A stretch of 64,000 nucleotides of DNA, from positions 124,001-188,000 of the forward strand of contig NZ_FRAS01000003.1 of NCBI RefSeq assembly GCF_900142395.1. Direction: 5' to 3'. The stretch comes from Hymenobacter psychrotolerans DSM 18569. Lineage in GTDB: Bacteria; Bacteroidota; Bacteroidia; Cytophagales; Hymenobacteraceae. Shown here piece after piece: positions 39,923-47,592 of the stretch. The position numbers were made by a program, and so were the translations under genes. Under the pieces are notes generated by a model. It did no database searches and was not told the DNA's origin. It worked only from the letters and a program-made list of their open reading frames with translations. How positions within the stretch are numbered: the first letter of the stretch is position 1; each line of letters starts with the position of its first letter.

Positions 39923-42133
39923 TTACTCTCGCACAACAACACGTTGCACTTCTACCCCACCACTGGCAGCAATGTGCAGTAGGTAGACTCCCGCCGTGGT
40001 GTGGACCATATTCAAGACTTGAGTGAATCCTGCTGGGTTGGGCGCCGGAACTGTGGCAGTGACAACCGGCCGACCCAAGGCATCAAATACGGTGAGTACA
40101 ACAGGCTGCTGATAGCCGGTAAGTTGGACTACCAGGCGACCATCGTTGATAGGGTTAGGAACAATCTGCACTGCGCTCCGCAGCAGAAACTCGATAGGGT
40201 CTGAGGGCAGCGAACTGCAGGAAGGCTGCGCATTGTACATGGTAGCTACTACGGTATACGTGCCTGCCTGATTAGGTCTATATCGGACTGCCGTGGCTCC
40301 GGCTATCGGCTGGCCATTGAGGTACCATTGATTACCAGTAGCTGCACTGCTTACCAAGGAAGTACCGACCTGAGAAATGACCGGCTGGGGTGGTTTTGGC
40401 AGTACCCGTATCAGCAGCGAGGCGGTATCCACACAGGTAGGCAAAGGAAGCATACGGAAGTCGAGGGCCGTCACCTGCAGATGGTAGCGGGTGGTTTGCG
40501 TTGGCGCCACGGTAATTGTCTGGTTGCTCTGGTCGGCAGGTGACAGTCCATTGGCCGGAGCCCAGCGGTAGGAATAAGCAGCCGGCCGGGCCAGGCGAGG
40601 GTCCCACAGCCCAATCGTATCAGGGCGCCCCGACATAGCTTTCAACTGCAGCGAAGATCCGGCGCAGACAGTAGCTACACTGGTGCCAACAGGCTCAATC
40701 CGGGCGGCATTACGGGGCCGGATAATGAAGCGTATCGTCCGGTTCCGCCGTCCACGAACCGGGCAGGCGTTATCAACAATTTGTAGCGGAATATTAAAAA
40801 CACGGCCTATGAAAGCCACATCCGCATACACATCCAATATGCCTACTGGCTGACTGGTACCATTCCCGACAATTCGAAAGGCTGCGACATCGAATGGTAT
40901 GGAAGAATACCATGCATACGGAGTAGATGTCTGCATGACAGGATCAGAGAATGGATTAGTCACCGTCAGCAGGTCGCCGGAGTTGTCGTCCGAAAACCGT
41001 ATCAACACCCGGGTGTAGTTGCAGGAAGACACATAGACGAAGGTAGAATCGGCATTGTTCACGATTTCGACACCCGAGTTGGCGTTCCCTGCTACAGCTA
41101 CCGGCAGATCGGGCGGCCGGTTGGTGCAGAAGTCCACCACGACTACCATCATCTCCTGACGAACTGACCCAATCAGGGTGCGGATGCCATTGATGCGCCG
41201 GTATTCCAATACGTTACACGCTACGGTATAGCGGTTCAGCGCTGGGCTCTGCTGGTTGTATAGTACCGGCGTGAACTGAAAGCTACCGAATTGGGCATTA
41301 AACCGGAAAGAAGGCGAGGCCGTACGCACCGCTGGGCAGGCGGATCCTGAGAGGTCGAAAGAAGGAACAGGAAATGAGGGCGAATAGCTAGTAAGGGTAC
41401 CCGGTATTTGGGCCGAGCACGGATTGGCCGGAGAGCCAATTGGAATCAGGTTGCCGGTGCCTAGGCCCAGATAACTCACCGGACTGTTGCAACCGCTCAT
41501 TGGCGTATCCAGCGCGTATTCCAGTTCGTCGCCATCTGCATCAAGCGCCGCAAAGCTCAACTCTCTCTGCTGCTTCCAACACACCATATGTATCGGGGCA
41601 GTATATGCCTCAAACTGCGGTGAGTTATTCTGAATAGTCGTGTTTCCCACCATATTGCGGATAGTAGCGGCGTAATATGCGCTGGTCCCGCCCCCAATAT
41701 TGCCCTGCACGGCCCTGCTGGCCCCAGCTACCGTAACCGACAACGTCCACAGGGATGATGGAGGCAGCGTTACACCCCAAACGTAATAGGTTTCTTGATA
41801 GTTGGGCGGCAAACCAGAGCCGCACGGACTGCTGCCTCCCGGGGCAACAGCGCAATATGGGGCGCCTATCGTAGTTCTGGTGGCCCGGGCGTACACTGTG
41901 TCCGTGACCGACGCAATACAGTTGCCATTGCGGATTTCCAACACCTGCCAAGACCCGACTGCCTGGCCACTGCAGTCCTGAATCAAGTGGAGGCTGACGC
42001 TATACCGGTTATTGCCGAGGGTCGTGTACGTAAGCGAACCGCTCATAATGTCTGCTCCTGCCGCTGCTTGCGGCCCGTCCAGGCCCCATCCAATAGTCAG
42101 TATCGTAACCAGAAAGCGTAGGAATATTTTCAT
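39923..42133 (-). CDS. Large secreted T9SS cargo protein with Ig/PKD-like domains
   Basis: 736 residues from the ATG at 42131-42133, which begins a signal peptide (MKIFLRFLVTILTIGWG...). Cys-rich beta-sandwich stretches with repeats of the kind found in gliding-motility-associated surface proteins; an Ig-like segment near 610-660 (NQWYLNGQPIAGATAVRYRP, AGTYTVVAT); and a type A T9SS C-terminal sorting domain over the last 80 residues (VQIVPNPINDGRLVVQL, TVFDALGRPVV, GVYLLHI). It is exported by T9SS and probably attached to the cell surface. GC in several sampled 60-base lines is about 52%, against 60-70% in neighbours, and identical hairpins flank it: signs of possible transfer. Confidence 0.83.
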   Translation of the reverse strand: MKIFLRFLVTILTIGWGLDGPQAAAGADIMSGSLTYTTLGNNRYSVSLHLIQDCSGQAVGSWQVLEIRNGNCIASVTDTVYARATRTTIGAPYCAVAPGGSSPCGSGLPPNYQETYYVWGVTLPPSSLWTLSVTVAGASRAVQGNIGGGTSAYYAATIRNMVGNTTIQNNSPQFEAYTAPIHMVCWKQQRELSFAALDADGDELEYALDTPMSGCNSPVSYLGLGTGNLIPIGSPANPCSAQIPGTLTSYSPSFPVPSFDLSGSACPAVRTASPSFRFNAQFGSFQFTPVLYNQQSPALNRYTVACNVLEYRRINGIRTLIGSVRQEMMVVVVDFCTNRPPDLPVAVAGNANSGVEIVNNADSTFVYVSSCNYTRVLIRFSDDNSGDLLTVTNPFSDPVMQTSTPYAWYSSIPFDVAAFRIVGNGTSQPVGILDVYADVAFIGRVFNIPLQIVDNACPVRGRRNRTIRFIIRPRNAARIEPVGTSVATVCAGSSLQLKAMSGRPDTIGLWDPRLARPAAYSYRWAPANGLSPADQSNQTITVAPTQTTRYHLQVTALDFRMLPLPTCVDTASLLIRVLPKPPQPVISQVGTSLVSSAATGNQWYLNGQPIAGATAVRYRPNQAGTYTVVATMYNAQPSCSSLPSDPIEFLLRSAVQIVPNPINDGRLVVQLTGYQQPVVLTVFDALGRPVVTATVPAPNPAGFTQVLNMVHTTAGVYLLHIAASGGVEVQRVVVRE

Positions 42134-42272
42134 GCGTCTGATAATAAGCAAGTAAAAAGTCGACTTGAGCACCCATCCGGCAGCTTGGTGCTAAGGTCAA
42201 CGCTACAAAGTTCGTGCTACAGTTTCTGGCTTTCGTTATAGCCGGTTCGGGTCCTTGTCTGGTTATAATGCC

Positions 42273-42310
42273 ACAACGCCCCGCGCACCTTTCGGTACGC
42301 GGGGCGTTGT
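42273..42310. repeat. Hairpin, copy 2 of the 38-bp element
   Basis: Arms of 17 nt with a single mismatch, loop TTTC; 35/38 identical to 39857-39894 and in the same orientation. It lies 3 nt after the CPCC stop codon and could stop that minus-strand transcript, but there is no U-tract. Confidence 0.75.
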
Positions 42311-42313
42311 GGG

Positions 42314-42589
42314 TTACTGCTGGTCTGGCATTTCATCGGGCTTAGGCGCCCGCACATAACGCCGAAATTCTTCCTTGCAGACGCCAAACTGCTGAAAGTT
42401 TCTTCGGGCTTCATTCAGACTGAGCGAGTTATTAGCCCCGCCCACATAATCAGGGTCCTGAAACTGTAGGCCGTCATCCTCCCAAAAACAAACATGGCAG
42501 ATGTCATAGCTACCGGCGTCCCCCTCTGATAAAGTGAAGTACCTACAGCATGGGCACTGGTAGTTGCCGAAGCGGTTGGCAGCATACAT
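42314..42589 (-). CDS. CPCC-type cysteine-rich protein
   Basis: 91 residues from the ATG at 42587-42589, 7 nt after the stop of the MoxR-type gene. Cysteines 12, 14, 15, 31 and 34 (YQCPCCRYFTL, DICHVCFWEDDG) probably bind a metal; the rest follows the family pattern DPDYVGGANNSLSLNEARRNFQQFGVC. Members are small cytoplasmic proteins of unknown role, sometimes found beside toxin or immunity genes. The tight spacing suggests translational coupling with the ATPase upstream. Confidence 0.8.
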   Translation of the reverse strand: MYAANRFGNYQCPCCRYFTLSEGDAGSYDICHVCFWEDDGLQFQDPDYVGGANNSLSLNEARRNFQQFGVCKEEFRRYVRAPKPDEMPDQQ

Positions 42590-42596
42590 AGTACAC

Positions 42597-44156
42597 CTAC
42601 CGACGACGGCCGCGCTGGGGCTTTTCGTCCTCGTCGTCGTCCTCGTCGTCATCCTCACCGAAGCTGGGCATGGTGAACATGCTGCTGAGCAGGTCCTTGA
42701 ACTGGGCGCCGGCCGTGAGGCGGTTGCGCGAAATCAGGCTGTACTCGGCCAGGCCGTGGAGCAGGAACTCCATCAGGAAGTAGGTGTGCTCGGGCGTTTC
42801 GGTGGGGTGCAGCTCCGTCACGATGTCGCGCAGGCCGGGCACCTGGTCGAGCACGGCGCGGTAGTCCTGGGTGCTGGCGTCGTGCAGCAGATCCACGGTG
42901 TGGCCCGTGCCGAACCACTCCTGCACGGTTTTGTAGGGCGAGGGGCGGCCTTTCAGCTTCTTGGCTTTGTCGGGGTCGGGGAAGTACTGCAGAAACAGCG
43001 TGCGGATGGCTTTGCCCATCAGCTTCTCGGCCACGATGCCGGCTCCCTCCTGCTCGCCCTCGTACACCAGCTCCACCTTGCCCGTCACGGCCGGCACCGC
43101 CGAAATGAAGTCGCCGACGCGTACGTAGGTGGTTTTCTCGCCGTTGATGAGGGCGCGCCGCTCGGCCCCGGCCACCACCTGCTCGTAGGCCGAGATGGTG
43201 AGGCGGGCCGATACGCCGCTCTTGGCATCCACGAACTCCGAGGCGCGGGCCTCCACGGCCACCTGCTCCACCAGGTCATGGATGACTTCGTTGCTGGTCA
43301 CCATGCCCTTCTGTACGTCCTTGATGCGGGCTTCCTGCTTGGTGATGCGCTTGCCGATTTCGATGCTCTTGGGGTAGTGCGTGATAATCTGGGCGTCAAT
43401 CCGGTCTTTGAGCGGCGTCACGATGGAGCCGCGGTTGGTGTAGTCCTCGGGGTTGGCCGTGAACACAAACTGGATATCGAGCGGCAGCCGCACCTTGAAG
43501 CCCCGGATCTGGATGTCGCCCTCCTGCAGGATATTGAACAGCGACACCTGGATGCGGGCCTGCAGGTCGGGCAGCTCGTTTATCACGAAAATGCCCCGGT
43601 GCGCCCGCGGAATCAGGCCGAAGTGAATCACCCGCTCATCGGAGTAGGGCAGCTTGAGGGTGGCCGCCTTGATGGGGTCGGCGTCGCCGATAAGGTCGGC
43701 TACCGATACATCGGGGGTGGCCAGCTTCTCGGTGTACCGCTCATTGCGGTGCACCCAGGCCACGGGCGTGTTGTCGCCGTGTTCGGCAATCAGGTTTTTG
43801 GCGAATACGCTCAGCGGCTGCAGCGGGTCGTCGTTGAGCTCGGAGCCGGCCACCACGGGCATATACTCGTCGAGCAGGCCTACCAGCAGGCGGGCAATGC
43901 GGGTTTTGGCCTGGCCGCGCAGGCCCAGCAGGTTGATGTGGTGCCCGGCCAGAATGGCGCGCTGCAGCTCGGGTATCACGGTTTCCTCGTAGCCGAAGAT
44001 GCCGGGAAACACGTCGTCTTTGCTTTGCAGCTTCTTAATCAGGTTGTCGCGCAGCTCAGTTTTCACGGAGCGGGGCTGGTAGCCGGACTTTTTGAGGGCG
44101 CCGAGGGTAGTAAGTTGCTGGAGCTGGTCGGCGGAGAGAGAGGAATACGAAGGCAT
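42597..44156 (-). CDS. MoxR/ChlI-like AAA+ ATPase
   Basis: 519 residues. Walker A-like GLRGQAKTRIARLLVGL, then YSDERVIHFGLIPRAHRGIFVINELPDLQARIQVSLFNILQEGDIQIRGFKVRLPLDIQFVFTANPED is cut here to note Walker B FVINELP and sensor FTANPED. About 300 more residues form a helical lid and an extended C-terminus ending in a strongly acidic then basic tail. Such ATPases act as chaperones with a VWA partner, as in Mg-chelatase ChlI/ChlD. Its partner is the gene at 44297, 140 nt upstream. No cobaltochelatase or chlorophyll genes are nearby, so a remodelling role is more likely than chelation. Confidence 0.85.
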   Translation of the reverse strand: MPSYSSLSADQLQQLTTLGALKKSGYQPRSVKTELRDNLIKKLQSKDDVFPGIFGYEETVIPELQRAILAGHHINLLGLRGQAKTRIARLLVGLLDEYMPVVAGSELNDDPLQPLSVFAKNLIAEHGDNTPVAWVHRNERYTEKLATPDVSVADLIGDADPIKAATLKLPYSDERVIHFGLIPRAHRGIFVINELPDLQARIQVSLFNILQEGDIQIRGFKVRLPLDIQFVFTANPEDYTNRGSIVTPLKDRIDAQIITHYPKSIEIGKRITKQEARIKDVQKGMVTSNEVIHDLVEQVAVEARASEFVDAKSGVSARLTISAYEQVVAGAERRALINGEKTTYVRVGDFISAVPAVTGKVELVYEGEQEGAGIVAEKLMGKAIRTLFLQYFPDPDKAKKLKGRPSPYKTVQEWFGTGHTVDLLHDASTQDYRAVLDQVPGLRDIVTELHPTETPEHTYFLMEFLLHGLAEYSLISRNRLTAGAQFKDLLSSMFTMPSFGEDDDEDDDEDEKPQRGRRR

Positions 44157-44193
44157 GAAGGGAGAATAGGATGAAACGGAATGTGTGGTTGCC

Positions 44194-44279
44194 TGTCATA
44201 CTGAGCTTGCGAAGGACCTCATCACGCGTGAACAACCTTGTTCTGGTACTATAAGGTCCTTCGCAGGCTCAGGATGACA
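44194..44279. repeat. REP-like palindrome between the VWA and MoxR genes
   Basis: 26-bp arms at 44194-44219 and 44254-44279, 24 of 26 positions complementary, 34-nt centre. The outer sequence TGTCATNCTGAGC resembles intergenic repeats I remember from Hymenobacter genomes. It occupies most of the 140-bp gap and may shape or attenuate the joint transcript. Confidence 0.7.
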
Positions 44280-44296
44280 CTAGACAAAGTGCATTA

Positions 44297-45403
44297 CTAC
44301 ACGTTTTTGCGGCGGTTGCGCTTGTAGTCCTCGAAAATCAGGTGGCCCAGGCCTTTGAGCGAGCTGTAGTACGCCTTGCCCTGGTTGACTTCCGTGAATT
44401 CGTTGACGAACTGCTGCAGATACGCGTCGGAGGCAATCATGAACGTGGTGATGGGCACCTTGAGGCGGCGGGCGGCGGCGGCTAGGTTCAGCGTCTTGTT
44501 CACCACCTTGCGGTCGAGGCCGAAGCTGTTTTTGTAGTAGCCGTTGCCTTCTTTCAGGCAGGTAGGCTTGCCGTCCGTAATCATGAAAATCTGCTTGTTG
44601 GGTGTTTTGCGCTTGCGCAGCAGGTCCAGGGCCAGCTCCAGGCCGGCCACGGTGTTGGTGTGGTAGGGCCCCACCTGCAGATACGGCAAATCCTTCACCT
44701 CAATCTGCCAGGCGTCGTTGCCGAACACCAGCACGTCCAGGAAATCCTTGGGGTACTTCTGCTTCACCAGCTCGGCCAGCGCCATGGCTACCTTCTTGGC
44801 CGGCGTGATGCGGTCTTCGCCGTACAGAATCATGGAGTGCGAAATGTCAATCATCAGCACCGTGCTGGTCTGGCTCTTGTGCTCGTTTTCGCGCACTTCC
44901 AGGTCGCCTTCGGTCAGCATGAACTCGCCGGTGCCCAGGCCGTGGTTGAGCTGGGCGTTGCGGATGCTCTCGGTCATGGAAATCTGGTCAAGCGAATCGC
45001 CGAACCGGAATTCGCGCATGTCGGTGCTCTGCTCGTCGCCCTGGCCGGTGTGGGGCGTGCGGTGGTTGCCCTGCCCCGACTTCTTGAGCTTGCCGAAGAT
45101 TTCCTCCAGCGAGCTTTTGCGGATCTGCTGCTCGCTTTTGGCCGTGATGTTGAACTCGCCTTTTTGCTGCTCGTCCTCGTCGATGTAGCCCTTCTTTTTC
45201 AGGTCTTCGATGAAGTCGCCCATGCCGTACTCATCGTTGGTGAGGCCGTACTGCTTGTCCAGCTCGTTCAGCCACGAGAGGGTTTCGCCCACGTCGCCGC
45301 TGGTGATGGTGATGAGCTGCATGAATATCTTAAACAGCGAGTCGAAGCCTTTATCGGTCGACTCCTCGGGCACGTAGTCCCGGAAACGAAAGCCTGCTGA
45401 CAT
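44297..45403 (-). CDS. VWA-domain protein, partner of the MoxR-type ATPase
   Basis: 368 residues. N-terminal helical part (about 1-165), then a von Willebrand A domain with the MIDAS motif DISHSM, Thr/Asp metal positions further on (NTVAGLELALDLLRKRKTPNKQIFMITDGKPT). Resembles the COG4867 type that pairs with ChlI-like ATPases. It probably presents a Mg-bound surface to a client protein. Upstream of the ATPase gene, same strand, separated by the REP-like element. Confidence 0.88.
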   Translation of the reverse strand: MSAGFRFRDYVPEESTDKGFDSLFKIFMQLITITSGDVGETLSWLNELDKQYGLTNDEYGMGDFIEDLKKKGYIDEDEQQKGEFNITAKSEQQIRKSSLEEIFGKLKKSGQGNHRTPHTGQGDEQSTDMREFRFGDSLDQISMTESIRNAQLNHGLGTGEFMLTEGDLEVRENEHKSQTSTVLMIDISHSMILYGEDRITPAKKVAMALAELVKQKYPKDFLDVLVFGNDAWQIEVKDLPYLQVGPYHTNTVAGLELALDLLRKRKTPNKQIFMITDGKPTCLKEGNGYYKNSFGLDRKVVNKTLNLAAAARRLKVPITTFMIASDAYLQQFVNEFTEVNQGKAYYSSLKGLGHLIFEDYKRNRRKNV

Positions 45404-45500
45404 AGTAGTGTGGGATGAGCCGGTAGAACAACGGAAGCCGGTTTTTAGTTGTCGGGTGGTGCAGTTGCTGGTTGCGCGTTGATCGGCGGTGGTTGTTTGT

Positions 45501-45592
45501 TACTTGTTGGTTGTTGATTGTCAGCAATTCGGGAGGTTACGCGCACCAGTTCCAGCACCAGCCGGCAATCAACAAGTATCAACCAACAAGTA
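45501..45592. repeat. Interrupted inverted repeat before the DUF427 gene
   Basis: TACTTGTTGGTTGTTGATTG (45501-45520) pairs with 45566-45592, where a 7-bp partial duplication interrupts the complement. The structure ends 10 nt before the DUF427 ATG. Confidence 0.5.
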
Positions 45593-45602
45593 CCCAATAC
45601 CT

Positions 45603-45884
45603 ATGAAAGCCATCTGGAACAACACGGTGGTTGCGGAAAGCAACGATACGGTGGTAGTAGAGAACAACCACTATTTCCCCGCCGACGCCATCAAGCGCGA
45701 GTATTTCGAGGACAGCATTGCGCACACGTCCTGCCCCTGGAAAGGCCGCGCCAGCTACTACTCGCTGCGCGTAAATGGCGAGCTGAACAAAGACGCGGCC
45801 TGGTTCTATCCGGAGCCGAAAGCAGCCGCCGAGCAGATCCGGGGCCGCGTGGCGTTCTGGAAAGGCGTGCAGATTCAGCCCTGA
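45603..45884 (+). CDS. DUF427 family protein
   Basis: 93 residues from the ATG at 45603; upstream in-frame codons fall in the inverted repeat. Nearly the whole length is the DUF427 domain: VVVENNHYFPADAIKREYFEDS, TSCPWKGRASYYSLRVNGE, AWFYPEPKAAAEQIRGRVAFWKGVQI. Small cytoplasmic beta-rich proteins of unknown biochemical role. Followed by a perfect hairpin that ends 2 nt before the next start codon. Confidence 0.9.
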   Translation: MKAIWNNTVVAESNDTVVVENNHYFPADAIKREYFEDSIAHTSCPWKGRASYYSLRVNGELNKDAAWFYPEPKAAAEQIRGRVAFWKGVQIQP

Positions 45885-45924
45885 CCCGGCCCGCCGTGTA
45901 ACCCGAAGCCGCGTGAGGCGGTAT

Positions 45925-45973
45925 GCAGGACAGAGCAGCCGGCGCCGGTTGGCAGCCGGCTGCTCTGTCCTGC
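45925..45973 (+). promoter_or_regulatory. Perfect 19-bp hairpin ending 2 nt before a start codon
   Basis: GCAGGACAGAGCAGCCGGC (45925-45943), 11-nt loop, exact complement (45955-45973). No U-tract follows. It could end the DUF427 transcript poorly, or fold over the start region of the lipoprotein at 45976 and hold back its translation. Confidence 0.6.
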
Positions 45974-45975
45974 CT

Positions 45976-46602
45976 ATGAGACGTGTGCTTCCCTTTCTGC
46001 CAGCGGTGCTGGCCCTGCTTGTAGCCTGCGACGCGCCCCGCTCGGCCACCGAAACCGCCGACCCGGCCACGCTGCGCGCCACCAGCTCGGCGGCTGCACC
46101 AGCCGCTACCGTTAGCTTCCGCCGCGAGCTGAGCCAGAACGACCACCGGTTTGTGCTGCAAACCACCGGCGAAGGCAACCAGCGCCAGCTGCAGCTGCGC
46201 GTGGAGAAAAACGGCCGCGAGCTGACCACCACCACCCAGGTAGTGGAAGGTATGGTAGCGGATGCCGTAGCAGCCAACCTCAACGACAACAAGTTTCCGG
46301 AGCTGCTCATTTTCGTGACTGATGCCGGCAGCGGCTCCTACGGCCAGCTTATCGGCTACGAGTTTCTCAACCAGGGCCGCCGCAACCTGACGCTGCCAGA
46401 GCTGACCGGACCGGCGGCCCAAGGCTACCAGGGCCACGACGAGTTCCGGGTGCAGGACGGGCGCGTGCTGCGCAGCTTCCCCATCTACCTTGATGCAGAC
46501 CCCAACTGCTGCCCCACGGGTGGGCAGCGCACCATCCAGTATGAGCTTCCGCCCGAGGCCGTCACGTTCCGCCAGGTGTCGTTCAGCAATCAGGTGAAGT
46601 AG
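45976..46602 (+). CDS. PliI-like lipoprotein (inhibitor of invertebrate-type lysozyme), SGxY motif present
   Basis: 208 residues from the ATG at 45976 (lipoprotein signal, LVAC with Cys18). The mature part matches the pattern of PliI from Aeromonas: VSFRRELSQNDHRFVLQTT at the start, ADAVAANLNDNKFPELLIFVTDAGSGSYG with the inhibitory SGSY loop (119-122), then GYQGHDEFRVQDGRVLRSFPIYL. PliI proteins plug the active site of I-type lysozymes from invertebrates. The match is from memory of the family, not a search. A paralog lies 283 bp downstream. Confidence 0.72.
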   Translation: MRRVLPFLPAVLALLVACDAPRSATETADPATLRATSSAAAPAATVSFRRELSQNDHRFVLQTTGEGNQRQLQLRVEKNGRELTTTTQVVEGMVADAVAANLNDNKFPELLIFVTDAGSGSYGQLIGYEFLNQGRRNLTLPELTGPAAQGYQGHDEFRVQDGRVLRSFPIYLDADPNCCPTGGQRTIQYELPPEAVTFRQVSFSNQVK

Positions 46603-46711
46603 CATAGCAGGGCTGAAGCTGAGCTTTTTTACAAAACTCACGTAAACACCTGAACCAGTGCCGATACTGCTACAAACAAGCACTTTTCAGCTGGTACGGG
46701 TTTACTTTTTA

Positions 46712-46742
46712 TTTGGATTACACCTAGAACGCAATACCTTGC
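46712..46742 (+). promoter_or_regulatory. Promoter candidate TTTG-N19-TACCTTGC
   Basis: TTTG at 46712-46715 and TACCTTGC at 46735-46742 with 19-bp spacing; -7 has two changes from consensus. About 140 nt before the second PliI-like gene, so that gene can be expressed separately from the first. Confidence 0.45.
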
Positions 46743-46885
46743 GTAGATATTACCGCTCTCATGCCAGCTCTGTGCCTTGTCGTGACAGGCTGTTTTCGGT
46801 TCTTTTCTGCTGATACTGCTTCGCGGCGTATCGGCTACCCACTTCGGGTCGTCCTTGTTTCTCTCCTTTTAAACCACCATATCAT

Positions 46886-47515
46886 ATGAAAGCTTCTGCT
46901 TTAGCGCTGCTTGGTACCTCGCTCGTCGTGGCTACTGCCTGTGACTCTTCGCGTACCGCTGTTGAGAATACATCAACGGCCGCCAATACCGTAGAAAACA
47001 CGGCTTCTACCGAGCCGGTAAGCTTCACGCGTGAGCTGACCCAGGGCGACGCCCGCTTCGAAGTACGCACCACCGGCTCATCGGCCCAGCGCCAGCTCAC
47101 GGTACGCTCGTACCGGGGTGCGGCTCTCACGTCTGACCCGATCCGGCTCGACATCAACGGTGCCGTGCGCGACGCCGTAACGGCTGACCTGAACGGCAAC
47201 GGCAAGCCGGAGCTCTACATCTTCACCGATAATGCAGCTGCCAACGGTGGTTTCTACGGCTACGAGTTTGCGGAGCGCGGCTACACCCCCATCAGCAGCC
47301 CCGGCATGATTACCGGCACGGCGGGCGTGGGCTACTCCGGCAAAGACTCCTACGTAGTGAGCAACGGCAGCCTGACCCGCTCGTTCCCGGTGACTACCAC
47401 TACTGCCGATGCCAACGCCACTACCCCGGCTGCCGCCAGCAGCCGCACCATCACCTACCGCCTCGGCGCCGACGGCAAATGGACGATGGGCCAAGTAATG
47501 GACGGCCAGCCGTAA
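46886..47515 (+). CDS. PliI-like lipoprotein paralog, SGxY motif lost
   Basis: 209 residues. Lipoprotein-type signal ending TACD (Cys19) and a Thr/Asn-rich linker. Same fold pattern as the gene at 45976: VSFTRELTQGDARFEVRTT, RDAVTADLNGNGKPELYIFT, GVGYSGKDSYVVSNGSLTRSFPV. The loop that carries SGSY in the paralog is shortened to ANGGFYGYEF, so inhibition of I-type lysozyme by the known mechanism is doubtful; it may act on another target. Followed by a bidirectional terminator. Confidence 0.68.
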   Translation: MKASALALLGTSLVVATACDSSRTAVENTSTAANTVENTASTEPVSFTRELTQGDARFEVRTTGSSAQRQLTVRSYRGAALTSDPIRLDINGAVRDAVTADLNGNGKPELYIFTDNAAANGGFYGYEFAERGYTPISSPGMITGTAGVGYSGKDSYVVSNGSLTRSFPVTTTTADANATTPAAASSRTITYRLGADGKWTMGQVMDGQP

Positions 47516-47532
47516 TCGGTTATACCCTCCAC

Positions 47533-47568
47533 AAAAAAGCCTCCGCAAGAACTTGCGGAGGCTTTTTT
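47533..47568. terminator. Bidirectional terminator
   Basis: AAAAAAGCCTCCGCAAG (47533-47549), two bases, then its exact complement (47552-47568), between convergent genes; U-tracts on both strands. Confidence 0.92.
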
Positions 47569-47592
47569 TATGCTGAACAACAGGTCAGCCTG

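Noticed and set aside
42564..44174. 536-codon open frame opposite the MoxR-type ATPase
   Set aside because: No family features; the minus strand has clear AAA+ motifs.
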